In this document: in pieces, positions 24,185 through 31,750 of the stretch
Numbering within the stretch: the stretch's first letter is position 1
How the letters are laid out: each line of letters begins with the position of its first letter
Assembly: GCA_021371965.1 (NCBI GenBank)
Contig: JAJFVE010000140.1
Span: 1-33,189 of the forward strand
Length of the DNA stretch: 33,189 bases
DNA from: Planctomycetaceae bacterium
GTDB lineage: Bacteria; Planctomycetota; Phycisphaerae; SM23-33
Direction: 5' to 3'
Made by a program: the position numbers and the translations under genes
Notes under the pieces: generated by a model
Database searches by the model: none
Told to the model about the DNA's origin: nothing
Seen by the model: only the letters and a program-made list of their open reading frames with translations

Positions 24185-24937
24185 CTAAAACAGTTTGCGG
24201 GTGATGACGACGGCGCGGCGGCCCTTGTACTGGCCCAGTCGGCCGGCGAACTTCGGCACGCCCGCCACGCGGACGATCACCTCGCCGTCGCTGGCCAGAT
24301 CCGTCGCCAGCACGTCGCCTACCGACAGGCCGGCCAGCGTCTCGTCGCTGACGTTGAAATCTTCCGTCGTCACGCGCAGCTCGATCGGTCCAGCCGACGC
24401 CGCCGCAGCGGGACCGCCGCCGGCGTGGGACATCTTCCGCATCCCCAGCCGAAGCACGCCGCTGCTGCGCCCCAGCGACACGCCCAGGCGCAGCACCGTC
24501 AGCACGTCGGGGGGCGCCCCGGACCCGACGGCCGCCGGCGAGGCACGCCATGCGCGCAAATTATCCGCCGCCTGGGCCGCCGCCTCGGCTGCACGGGCGG
24601 CCACGCGACGCTCGACCTCCGTCAACGGACGCTGCTGGAGCAGGGCCGACTTTTCGCAGCCCAGCAGCCGGCAGGCCATCGCCAACGCCAGAGGCGTTTC
24701 TATGTCGCACCAGGCGGCCGCCTCGCTGTCTTCGCCGGCGTGCAGCACGTAGCAGGCGCCCTCGCACGACTGCACGAACGAATCGGCGGGTTCCTGGGTC
24801 GCGCCGGGAAGAAAGACCTGCAGGTCCGCACCCAGCAGCGCTCGCGCCGCGGACGCGAAGGCCTGGCCGAAACTGCACGCGGAGTCGCCCGCGCTTGCGG
24901 CGCCGACGTCAACCTGCACGCTTGTCGATTTGCTCAT
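24185..24937 (-). CDS. SpoA-domain protein, stand-alone FliM/FliN-like
   Basis: A 250-residue protein. The C-terminal 75 residues fit the SpoA (FliN/FliM C-terminal) domain: LSVGDVLATDLASDGEVIVR followed by VAGVPKFAGRLGQYKGRRAV. The middle part (ETPLALAMACRLLG, then RPLTEVERRVAARAAEAAA) resembles the FliM middle domain. It is shorter than FliM (about 330 residues), and I see no N-terminal CheY-binding peptide. No other flagellar or type III secretion gene is in the window. The start ATG 24937 is preceded by AGGGAC; the longer frame to 25015 has no such site. It could be a motor switch part encoded apart from its operon, or a SpoA protein with another role. It is divergent from the nitric oxide reductase gene. 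Confidence 0.75.
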   Translation of the reverse strand: MSKSTSVQVDVGAASAGDSACSFGQAFASAARALLGADLQVFLPGATQEPADSFVQSCEGACYVLHAGEDSEAAAWCDIETPLALAMACRLLGCEKSALLQQRPLTEVERRVAARAAEAAAQAADNLRAWRASPAAVGSGAPPDVLTVLRLGVSLGRSSGVLRLGMRKMSHAGGGPAAAASAGPIELRVTTEDFNVSDETLAGLSVGDVLATDLASDGEVIVRVAGVPKFAGRLGQYKGRRAVVITRKLF

Positions 24938-24976
24938 AGCCGGACGTCCCTGTCTATGCTCGCGATTGTAGCGTGG

Positions 24977-25000
24977 GCGGCACAGGCTTTCCAGCCTGCG
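24977..25000. repeat. CAGGCT-TTCC-AGCCTG hairpin repeat
   Basis: A short copy of the CACAGGCTGG family between the divergent SpoA and norB genes, about 40 bp upstream of the norB -10 box. Confidence 0.6.
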
Positions 25001-25037
25001 ACTGAACGGCGTCACAGCCCGAGAAGATCGTGCTGCC

Positions 25038-25046
25038 TGCTATAAT
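25038..25046 (+). promoter_or_regulatory. Extended -10 promoter of the nitric oxide reductase gene
   Basis: TGCTATAAT is a perfect TATAAT with an extended TG. The transcript would start near 25053, about 20 bases before the ATG. No convincing -35 box and no FNR/NNR-like TTGAT-N4-ATCAA site is visible. Confidence 0.5.
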
Positions 25047-25072
25047 TCACCGGCACACTTCGAGGACTGCAA

Positions 25073-27325
25073 ATGAGCGCCGACGGTGGAACACGACTTC
25101 TGAGGAATATCGTTATAGCCGCGTTTATCGCGGCGGTGGCTGTCATTCTCGTCGGCGGGTACTACGCCCGCGACAGGATCCCGCCGATCCCGCAGCGGAT
25201 CGCCGGTCCGGGCGGAGCGTTGAGTGACCGCGACGCCATCATGCGCGGACAGGATGTCTACCAGAGCCACGGCCTCATGGACCACGGCAGCCTCTGGGGG
25301 CACGGGACGCTGCGCGGGATGGACTTCTCGGCCGACACGCTGCACCTGATGGGCCAGTGGGCTCGCGACTTCCTCGCCGGCGGCTCGCCGGGGGGCTATG
25401 AGACTCTCCCGCCCGAACGCAAAGCCGTGATCGACCAGCAGGTCATCGCCGAGATCAAGCACAGCCGCGTCGTCGACGGCGCGCTGACGCTGACGCCGGC
25501 GATGGCATACGCCTTCGGGCAGAACCGCCTGCACTGGCAGAGGGAGTTCCGCGACGGCGACACGGGCGTGGGGTTCCTGCCCGATACCATCGCCCAGCCG
25601 CAGCAGCGGCAGGATATTGCCGACTTCTTCTTCTGGGCCGCCTGGGCCGCCGGCGCCCTGCGCCCCGGCGAGACCGCCACCTACACCGTCAACTGGCCGT
25701 ACGACCCGACCGTCGGCAATGTCGCGGCGCCCGAGGCGTTTCTCTGGAGCGTGCTGTCGATCCTGGCGCTGCTGGCCGTGCTGGGGCTCATCGTCTACAT
25801 CGTGCACCGCTACGGGTTTTTCTTCGGCGAGGCCAAAGCCGCCGACATCTCGCAGAGCCTGCTCCAGGCGCCCGTCACGCCCAGCCAGCGGGCCACGGCC
25901 AAGTTCTTCCTCGTCGCCGTGCTGCTGTTTGTGGTGCAGATCCTCAACGGCGGGCTGCTGGCCAACTACACCGTTCGCCCGGGGCAGTTTTACATCCAGA
26001 CCATCGGCAAGCTCTATCCGTACAGTTGGGCCAAGACGTGGCACGTGCAGTTGGCGATCCTGTGGATCGCCCTGGCCTGGGTCGGCACGGCGATCTATAT
26101 CGGCCCCTTCATCACCCACCGCGAGCCGCCCCGCCAGCGCCTGCTGGTGAACCTGCTGTTCTGGGCCGTCGTCGGCGTCGTCGTCGCCAGCCTGACCGGC
26201 GAGGTGCTGAGCATCAAGGGTCTCATGGGCGACTGGTGGTTCTGGCTGGGGCACCAGGGATGGGAATATCTCGAACTGGGGCGCCTCTGGCAGATCCTCC
26301 TGCTGGCGGGCCTGGTGTTCTGGCTGGTCATCGTGTACCGCACGATGATCCCGGCCCTGCGCGAAGCGGGCGGGGCCGAGATCGGCAGCAACGTCGCCTC
26401 CGACCGCCGATCCCTGATCGTCTTCTACATCATCAGTGCCGTGCTGATCGTCGTGTTCTTCGCATTCGGGCTCTTCTACGGCCGCGGGACGCACCTGACC
26501 ATCGCCGAGTACTGGCGATGGTTCGTGGTGCACATCTGGGTCGAGGGCATCTTCGAGTTCTTCGGCGTGGCGGTCATCTCGCTGTTCCTGGTCTTCATGG
26601 GCCTTGTGCAGGCGCGGGCAGCGCTTCGCGTGGCGTACCTGACGGCGACCCTGGTGCTCTTCTACGGCATCCCCGGCGTGGCGCATCATTACTTCTGGGT
26701 GGGGGGGCCGAGCTACTGGCTGGCGCTGGGCGGGGTATTCAGCAGCCTCGAGCCGGTCCCGCTGATCCTGCTGGTGGTGCGGGCGTGGATGGAATACCGC
26801 GCCATCCGCGCGCAGGGCCGCGAGTTCCCCTACAAGTGGCCGCTCTATTTCCTCGTAGCCAGCAGCTTCTGGAACTTCGTCGGGGCGGCGATATTCGGCT
26901 TCATCATGAACCTGCCGATCATCAACTATTACACGCACGCGACGTACCTGACCGCCAACCACGCCCATACCGCCCTGTTCGGCGTGTACGGGATGCTGGC
27001 GATCTCGCTGCTGCTGTTCAGTTGGCGGGGGATTGTCGAGGGACAGTACTGGAACGAGAAGCTGCTCAAGATCAGCTTCTGGGGCCTCAACATTGGGTTG
27101 TTCCTGATGTTCAGCACAAGCCTGCTGCCCATCGCCCTGATGCAGATCAATGAGGTCGCCACCCACGGCTTCTACGCCGCCCGCAGCCCCGCGTTCTGGC
27201 AACTGCCCCACGTGCGCTGGGCCGCCGAGTGGCGCATCGTGCCGGACATGATCGTCATCGTCTTCGGCGCCCTGCCGCTGCTGTGGTTTCTGATCAAGAC
27301 CTTCCCCAAGCTGCGCACGAAATGA
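25073..27325 (+). CDS. norB: Quinol-dependent nitric oxide reductase (qNOR, NorB/NorZ)
   Basis: A 750-residue membrane protein reducing 2 NO to N2O with quinol electrons. The N-terminal part is the fused, heme-c-free cytochrome-like domain with GLMDHGSLWGHGTLRG. The catalytic core has HIWVEGIFEFFG (heme b/FeB His and the conserved Glu), GVAHHYFWVGGPSYW (two FeB His) and TANHAHTALFGVYGM (heme ligands). Length and the single-gene form, without norC, indicate the quinol type. The start at 25073 has GAGGACTGC upstream. No nir, nos or norQD genes are nearby, so it most likely detoxifies NO rather than serving full denitrification. That is inference from context. Confidence 0.95.
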   Translation: MSADGGTRLLRNIVIAAFIAAVAVILVGGYYARDRIPPIPQRIAGPGGALSDRDAIMRGQDVYQSHGLMDHGSLWGHGTLRGMDFSADTLHLMGQWARDFLAGGSPGGYETLPPERKAVIDQQVIAEIKHSRVVDGALTLTPAMAYAFGQNRLHWQREFRDGDTGVGFLPDTIAQPQQRQDIADFFFWAAWAAGALRPGETATYTVNWPYDPTVGNVAAPEAFLWSVLSILALLAVLGLIVYIVHRYGFFFGEAKAADISQSLLQAPVTPSQRATAKFFLVAVLLFVVQILNGGLLANYTVRPGQFYIQTIGKLYPYSWAKTWHVQLAILWIALAWVGTAIYIGPFITHREPPRQRLLVNLLFWAVVGVVVASLTGEVLSIKGLMGDWWFWLGHQGWEYLELGRLWQILLLAGLVFWLVIVYRTMIPALREAGGAEIGSNVASDRRSLIVFYIISAVLIVVFFAFGLFYGRGTHLTIAEYWRWFVVHIWVEGIFEFFGVAVISLFLVFMGLVQARAALRVAYLTATLVLFYGIPGVAHHYFWVGGPSYWLALGGVFSSLEPVPLILLVVRAWMEYRAIRAQGREFPYKWPLYFLVASSFWNFVGAAIFGFIMNLPIINYYTHATYLTANHAHTALFGVYGMLAISLLLFSWRGIVEGQYWNEKLLKISFWGLNIGLFLMFSTSLLPIALMQINEVATHGFYAARSPAFWQLPHVRWAAEWRIVPDMIVIVFGALPLLWFLIKTFPKLRTK

Positions 27326-27342
27326 TTTCGGCGTCGGGGACC

Positions 27343-27505
27343 GGGAGAGCGGGATTACGCGGATTTTGGGGATTAAGAGGATTAGAGACAAGACCGGGAT
27401 GGGAAAGCGTTAGCGGCGGGGCAAGCCCCGCCGCTAACGCTGCCCGCACTACGTTTCTTCCCAATCCTCTTAATCCGTTTCTAATCCGTGTAATCCCGCT
27501 CTCCC
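27343..27505. repeat. Concentric double palindrome between convergent norB and the UroD-like gene
   Basis: Outer arms: GGGAGAGCGGGATTACGCGG (27343 on) with its inverted copy ending near 27505, including GGATTAAGAGGATTAGA-type units of 9 bp. The inner palindrome 27406-27441 (AGCGTTAGCGGCGGGGC, AA, inverted copy) is a perfect 17-bp stem. Both have the same centre (27424). Between convergent genes it may terminate both transcripts. Confidence 0.8.
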
Positions 27506-27518
27506 CTTCCCCGAGCGT

Positions 27519-28676
27519 TCAATTTCCACCGAGTTCCACGATTCGCTTGCGGTAGTAGCGATAGTTCGCCAGCGAGCACTCTTCCGGTACGCCGTGGTCG
27601 CTGGTCGGGATGTAACCGCCGCGGGCCCGCATCGGCGGGATGACGCGCTCGAGGTACTTGTCGATCGCGGGCGGGCCCAGGGCGATCACGCGCTTGTCGA
27701 TCCCGCCGGTCATCACCAGGTTGGGATACTGCCGCGCCTGCTCCACCACGTCGCAGCCGCTGGCCACTTCAAAGGGGCTCATCACGTCCATGCCGATTTC
27801 GTTCATGTACCATGGGATGGTCGGCCGGCAGTCGCCGTCGGTGTCGATCTGGATATACAGGTGCCGCGCCTTGTCAATCTGGCGGCGCTTCACGTTGGTC
27901 AGGAGCTGCTGGTAGTACGGCCACCAGAACTCCTTGAACGTGTGCGGGCCCACCAGCGGGCCGTGGTTGTAGCAGATGTCCTCGGCGATGAAGATCTGGT
28001 CGAAGGTCGCGTGCTGCTGGTAGAAGGCCGTCACCGCGTCGGCGAGTTTGAGCCAGGTCTCCATCATGTCGTGCACGACGTCGGGCATGTCATAGAACGC
28101 CGTCATCATGCGCTCGACGCCAAAGAGCGCCCGCAGGTACATGCCCGCCCCGGCCAGCGACTGGTTGATGATCCATCCGCGGCCCGCCAGTTCGGCGACG
28201 GTCTTAAAATGCGCGTCCATATTGGCGTAGCGTCCGGCCGACGTCGGGTCGAGCCGCGGCTTGCAGATCTCTTCCCAGTCCTTGCGGTCGTGGACGGGGA
28301 AGTCCAGGTACTCGGGCATGAAGCCGTTGCGGCGGCCTTTGAAGAACTTGACGGTGCGTCCGGCCCAGTCGCGCACGATGTCGTACTCTTCGAGTTGCTC
28401 GACGATCTTCTCCTCGAAGTTGGGCAAGTAGCCCGGCTCGCACCAGCCCAGGCCGCCAAAGCCGGTCATCGCCGGCGGGTCGTAGTCGAACTCCCTGGCG
28501 AAGTCGGCGTCGCGCGCGAGGCCTTCGCTGAACCAGCGGTCCAGGCAGTAGTACCCGAACTCCTTCTTGTACAGCGGCGCCCCGGGCACCATCGCGTAAG
28601 CGTCGCGCAGCTTCCGCGCGCCGAGGTCCATCTTCTCGCGAGGCACCATCGCATGAATGCCGTCCGGTGTGGCCAT
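27519..28676 (-). CDS. Uroporphyrinogen decarboxylase (URO-D) superfamily protein
   Basis: A 385-residue TIM-barrel protein of the UroD/methyltransferase superfamily. Recognisable pieces are IAEDICYNHGPLVGPHTFKE, the HLYIQIDTDGDCRPTIPWY region and NLVMTGGIDKRVIALG near the end, followed by YIPTSDHGVPEECSLANYR. The N-terminal substrate motif of true HemE is not visible, so heme synthesis is unlikely. Related proteins are corrinoid or methyl-transfer enzymes, or of unknown role, and are common in planctomycetes. The start ATG 28676 has AAGGA nine bases upstream; an in-frame TTG at 28685 would sit on that site. It is downstream of hflX, separated by 331 bp of repeats. Confidence 0.85.
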   Translation of the reverse strand: MATPDGIHAMVPREKMDLGARKLRDAYAMVPGAPLYKKEFGYYCLDRWFSEGLARDADFAREFDYDPPAMTGFGGLGWCEPGYLPNFEEKIVEQLEEYDIVRDWAGRTVKFFKGRRNGFMPEYLDFPVHDRKDWEEICKPRLDPTSAGRYANMDAHFKTVAELAGRGWIINQSLAGAGMYLRALFGVERMMTAFYDMPDVVHDMMETWLKLADAVTAFYQQHATFDQIFIAEDICYNHGPLVGPHTFKEFWWPYYQQLLTNVKRRQIDKARHLYIQIDTDGDCRPTIPWYMNEIGMDVMSPFEVASGCDVVEQARQYPNLVMTGGIDKRVIALGPPAIDKYLERVIPPMRARGGYIPTSDHGVPEECSLANYRYYRKRIVELGGN

Positions 28677-28743
28677 TTTGGTCAATCCTTATAAGAAGGG
28701 GCATGCTCGCACAGAAAGGCGTCGCGGGCAAGTGTGGGAATTC

Positions 28744-29005
28744 GAGCCGCTGAGGTCGCTGAGGACGCTGAGGAAGGCGTTTGCCAAAAACACCTCTTTC
28801 CTCTGTGTTCTCTGTGCCTCTGTGGCCCATCATCCCGGCTGCGGTCAGGGAGAATTGGGCCACAGAGGCACAGAGAAAAACGAGAGGGCTCAATTGACGG
28901 GGATAAGAAGCAACTTCGCCAACTGCTGAGGTGGCTGAGGACGCTGGGGAAGGCAGTTGCCAAAAGACACTTCTTTCCTCAGCGTCCTCAGCGACCTCTG
29001 CGGCT
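28744..29005. repeat. Cluster of three GCTGAGG arms and a CACAGAGG hairpin between hflX and the UroD-like gene
   Basis: This fills most of the 331-bp spacer (28677-29007), which has no gene. 28744-28778: three GCTGAGG units. 28798-28884: hairpin of TCTGTG/CACAGAG units. 28924-29003: complete hairpin, GCTGAGG arms with the loop TTGCCAAAAGACACTTC. The first copy keeps a near-identical loop (TTTGCCAAAAACACCTC) and then switches into the CACAGAGG family at CTTTCCTC. The last arm starts at the hflX stop codon. Confidence 0.8.
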
Positions 29006-29007
29006 AA

Positions 29008-30330
29008 TTACTTCCCGCTCTTTTCGTTCTGAACGATCTCCACGTCATCGCCGAACTCTTCCAGCCCTTCCAACCGCACGGCGGGCATTACGGCGGTGAT
29101 GCTGGCGGTCTGGCCTTCGTAGGTTTGCGACTTCACGTCGGCGTGGCGGCTGATGTAGTGCATCAGCTTGCCGTTGCCGCAATTGGCCCGCAACGTCACC
29201 TGCACGCTGCCGCCGGTGGCGCGGAAACGCACCTCCTCGATCAGCCGGTCCACCTGCAGGCCCGTGGCCGCCGAGATCTTGATCGCCTCGGGATACTTGC
29301 GGTTGAGCACCATGTGGACGACGGGGTCCATGATCTTGTCGATCTTGTTGAGCACCAGGATGCGCCGGCTCTCGGCGCAGCCGATGTCGACGAGCACCTT
29401 GTTGACTGCCGCAATCTCATTCTCCAGCCGCTCGTTGGAGGCGTCGGCCACATGCAGCAGCAGGTCGGCGTGGATGGCCTCTTCGAGCGTCGCGCGGAAG
29501 CTGGCCACGAGGTGGTGGGGCAGGTCGCGCACGAAGCCGACCGTGTCCGACAGCAGGGCGGCCTGGCCGCGGTCCAGGTTCCATTGTCGCGTGCGGGTGT
29601 CGAGCGTGGCGAAGAGCTTGTCGGCCACCAGCACGTCGGAGCCGGTCAGGCAATTCATCAGCGTGCTCTTGCCGGCGTTGGTGTAGCCGACCAGGCAGAC
29701 GCTGAAGGCCTCGCCGCGGCTGCGCACCTCGCGCACCTTGCGGCGGTCGATCTGCTGGATTTCCTGCTTGAGCCGCTGCATGCGTTTCTGCACGAGGCGC
29801 CGGTCGGTCTCGAGCTGCTTCTCACCGGGGCCTCGCGTGCCGATGCCGCCGCTGGCGACCTGCCCGCCGGCCGTGCGCTCCAGGTGCGTCCACATGTGCC
29901 GCAGGCGCGGGTAGGTGTACTCCAGTTGCGCCAGCTCGACCTGCAGGCGGCTTTCGCTGGTGCGGGCGTGGGCGGCGAAAATATCCAGGATCAGCTCGCT
30001 GCGGTCGATGACCTTGCAGGCGACGATCTCTTCGAGGTCGCGGATCTGCGCGGGGGACAGGTCGTTGTCGAAGATCACGACGTCGATCTCGTTCTGGTGA
30101 ACGCGGTCGGCGATCTGCTGGGCCTTGCCCGAGCCCAGGTACAGGCCCGGGTGAATGACGTGCCGCTTGGCCACGATCTCGTCGGCGATGATCCCCCCGG
30201 CCGTGCGGGTCAGGGCCCGCAACTCACCCAGCGGGTCCAATGGGTCCACAGTGCTTCCGGGCAGGATCACGGCCACCAGCAGCGCCCGTTCCGCCTGAAC
30301 CGATAATTCGTTCCGAATAGTCTCAGCCAA
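29008..30330 (-). CDS. hflX: GTPase HflX
   Basis: A 440-residue ribosome-associated GTPase, which splits stalled 70S ribosomes in stress. It has the N-terminal HflX domain with LGSGKAQQIAD, the diagnostic GGIGTRGPGEKQLETDRR before the G domain, G1 GYTNAGKST (215-223), G3 DTVGF (262-266), G4 NKID (328-331) and G5 SAATG. Length is typical. The likely start is TTG at 30330; no in-frame ATG or GTG upstream is suitable, and the best SD-like sequence (GAGG) is rather far. A TATAAT on the minus strand lies at 30363-30368. The stop TAA is immediately followed by a GCTGAGG repeat. Confidence 0.93.
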   Translation of the reverse strand: MAETIRNELSVQAERALLVAVILPGSTVDPLDPLGELRALTRTAGGIIADEIVAKRHVIHPGLYLGSGKAQQIADRVHQNEIDVVIFDNDLSPAQIRDLEEIVACKVIDRSELILDIFAAHARTSESRLQVELAQLEYTYPRLRHMWTHLERTAGGQVASGGIGTRGPGEKQLETDRRLVQKRMQRLKQEIQQIDRRKVREVRSRGEAFSVCLVGYTNAGKSTLMNCLTGSDVLVADKLFATLDTRTRQWNLDRGQAALLSDTVGFVRDLPHHLVASFRATLEEAIHADLLLHVADASNERLENEIAAVNKVLVDIGCAESRRILVLNKIDKIMDPVVHMVLNRKYPEAIKISAATGLQVDRLIEEVRFRATGGSVQVTLRANCGNGKLMHYISRHADVKSQTYEGQTASITAVMPAVRLEGLEEFGDDVEIVQNEKSGK

Positions 30331-30362
30331 TTCCTGTGAGTCCTCGCCTTGCTGTGCGCATC

Positions 30363-30368
30363 ATTATA
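30363..30368 (-). promoter_or_regulatory. -10 box upstream of hflX
   Basis: TATAAT on the minus strand, 32 bases before the TTG start. A consensus -35 is not seen. Confidence 0.4.
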
Positions 30369-30408
30369 CAACGATTTGCGGGCTGTGGGGGCATTGCTGG
30401 TGTTTGAA

Positions 30409-30487
30409 TTGGTAGCCGGTAGCCCGTAGCCAGTAGCCGGCAAAAGCGGGATCGCTCTTGCTGGGTCCACTGGCTACCGGCTACTGC
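30409..30487. repeat. TAGCCGG tandem-unit hairpin before the metallophosphatase gene
   Basis: Left arm of four 7-bp units (TAGCCGG, TAGCCCG, TAGCCAG, TAGCCGG); right arm CACTGGCTACCGGCTACTGC in inverted form. It ends 14 bases before the metallophosphatase ATG, so it would lie in that gene's leader. Confidence 0.7.
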
Positions 30488-30500
30488 ATGAAAGTGCGCA

Positions 30501-31610
30501 ATGAACCACAGGACATTCTTTTCATCCTTGTGCCTGATTCTGGCCTCTGCCGCGTACGGTCTTCAACCGGCGGCGGTGCAGGGCACGCCGGCCACGCAGC
30601 CGGCATTGGGCACGCACAACGGAGTTGTGCGTGGCACCCCGGCGACGCAGAGCGTCACCCTCACGTTCCTGCACATCAACGACTCACACGGGCGCATCAT
30701 GCCGTACGGGCCGGACGGCCAGACCGGCGGGTACGCGCGGCTGGCGACGCTGATCGCCCGCCAGCGTTCCGCGGGCAACAGCGTGCGGACGTTTCTCGTC
30801 CACGCCGGCGACGTCACCAGCCGCGGCGACGCCCTGAGCATGCGCCGACATGGAATCGCCGACATCCTGCTGATGAACCAGATGGGCTTCGACGTGATGA
30901 CGCCCGGCAACGGCGAGTTCTACATGGGCCTGCCCATGCTGGGCACGCTGGCATCGCATGCAAAGTTTCCCATGCTCACCGGCAACCTGACCGTCAAGAG
31001 CGGCCAATGCCTCGCGCGCCCGTACGTCATCGACCGCGCGGGGCCGGTGCGCGTGGCGTTCTTCGGTCTGTGCACCGTCAAGGAGAACCCGCAGACCCGC
31101 CAGCAGATCGACGTAGCCGGCAATGTCGAGACCGCCCGCAAACTCGTGCCCCTGCTGCGGAAGCAGGCCGACGTGGTCGTCGCCGTCACGCACATCGGCA
31201 CCTGGGGCGACATGGGCCTGGCTGCTGGCGCGGGCGGGATCGACTTGATCATCGGCGGCCACGACCACAATCGCATGGACCACGGCACCAGGACCAAAGG
31301 CCCCGGCGGCCGCGACGTGCTGATCGTTCAGGCGGGCGAGTACGTGCAGAACCTCGGCCGCGTGGACATGGAAATGCATCAAGACGACCAAGGCCGCTGG
31401 CAGATCGCCTCGACCACGGCGCAGCTCATCAAGATCGACAACACGATCCCGGAAGACCCCGCCATGAACGCCGCCATCGCCCGCATCGCGGCCGCCGACT
31501 GGAAACCGCCCGCCCCAGTCAACCCCGCCGCCATGCAACCCACAACGCGGCCGGCATCCCGCCCCACAAGTCGACCTGTGACGCGCCCGGTGCTCATGGG
31601 GAGTAATTAG
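30501..31610 (+). CDS. Secreted metallophosphatase, 5'-nucleotidase/UshA-like catalytic domain
   Basis: A 369-residue exported protein: signal segment FFSSLCLILASAAYG, then a calcineurin-like phosphoesterase domain with LHINDSHGR (Asp61, His63), HAGDVTSRGD (Asp104), PGNGEF (Asn137), VAVTHIG (His231) and GGHDHN (His254, His256). These are the dimetal ligands of UshA/5'-nucleotidases. The C-terminal substrate-specificity domain of UshA is missing, and a Thr/Pro/Arg-rich tail (TTRPASRPTSRPVTRPV) follows. The catalytic His of the usual GNHE motif is Gly138, so activity may be weak or altered. The linker between signal and domain contains a hairpin repeat and a doubled GTPATQ. The stop TAG is part of a downstream repeat. 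Confidence 0.85.
   Translation: MNHRTFFSSLCLILASAAYGLQPAAVQGTPATQPALGTHNGVVRGTPATQSVTLTFLHINDSHGRIMPYGPDGQTGGYARLATLIARQRSAGNSVRTFLVHAGDVTSRGDALSMRRHGIADILLMNQMGFDVMTPGNGEFYMGLPMLGTLASHAKFPMLTGNLTVKSGQCLARPYVIDRAGPVRVAFFGLCTVKENPQTRQQIDVAGNVETARKLVPLLRKQADVVVAVTHIGTWGDMGLAAGAGGIDLIIGGHDHNRMDHGTRTKGPGGRDVLIVQAGEYVQNLGRVDMEMHQDDQGRWQIASTTAQLIKIDNTIPEDPAMNAAIARIAAADWKPPAPVNPAAMQPTTRPASRPTSRPVTRPVLMGSN
30611..30633. repeat. CACGCACAAC hairpin inside the metallophosphatase coding region
   Basis: CACGCACAAC-GGA-GTTGTGCGTG, a perfect 10-bp stem in the linker after the signal peptide. It is flanked by an imperfect 18-bp direct repeat encoding GTPATQ twice (residues 28-33 and 45-50). Confidence 0.65.
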
Positions 31611-31641
31611 CCGCTGAGGTCGCTGAGGACGCTGAGGAAGA
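31608..31641 (+). repeat. GCTGAGG repeat at the metallophosphatase stop, left flank of the GxxExxY unit
   Basis: TTAGCC plus three 9-bp units GCTGAGGTC, GCTGAGGAC, GCTGAGGAA. Its TAG is the stop codon of the metallophosphatase gene. The inverted copy lies at 32159-32190 on the other side of the GxxExxY gene. Confidence 0.85.
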
Positions 31642-31750
31642 CCTTTTGTGGAAGAAGCAGAAGCGAGGAAAAGCAGAGGCTACAGTTGCGCGGGCGTTTG
31701 GCTTCTGGCTACTCGTTTGATTCCATCGCGTAAGTGAAGGGTGTTGAAGT

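Noticed and set aside
25040..27391. Long open frame on the minus strand opposite norB
   Set aside because: Low-complexity Asp/His/Gln/Arg-rich translation, typical of an antisense frame. norB has all catalytic motifs.
27519..28676. Calling the UroD-like gene hemE
   Set aside because: The N-terminal substrate-binding motif of true uroporphyrinogen decarboxylase is not seen; the sequence fits the diverse planctomycete UroD-like group.
28744..29005. Regularly spaced GCTGAGG arms considered as a CRISPR array
   Set aside because: Units are 9 bp and directly tandem, arms are inverted, there are no constant-length spacers and no cas genes.
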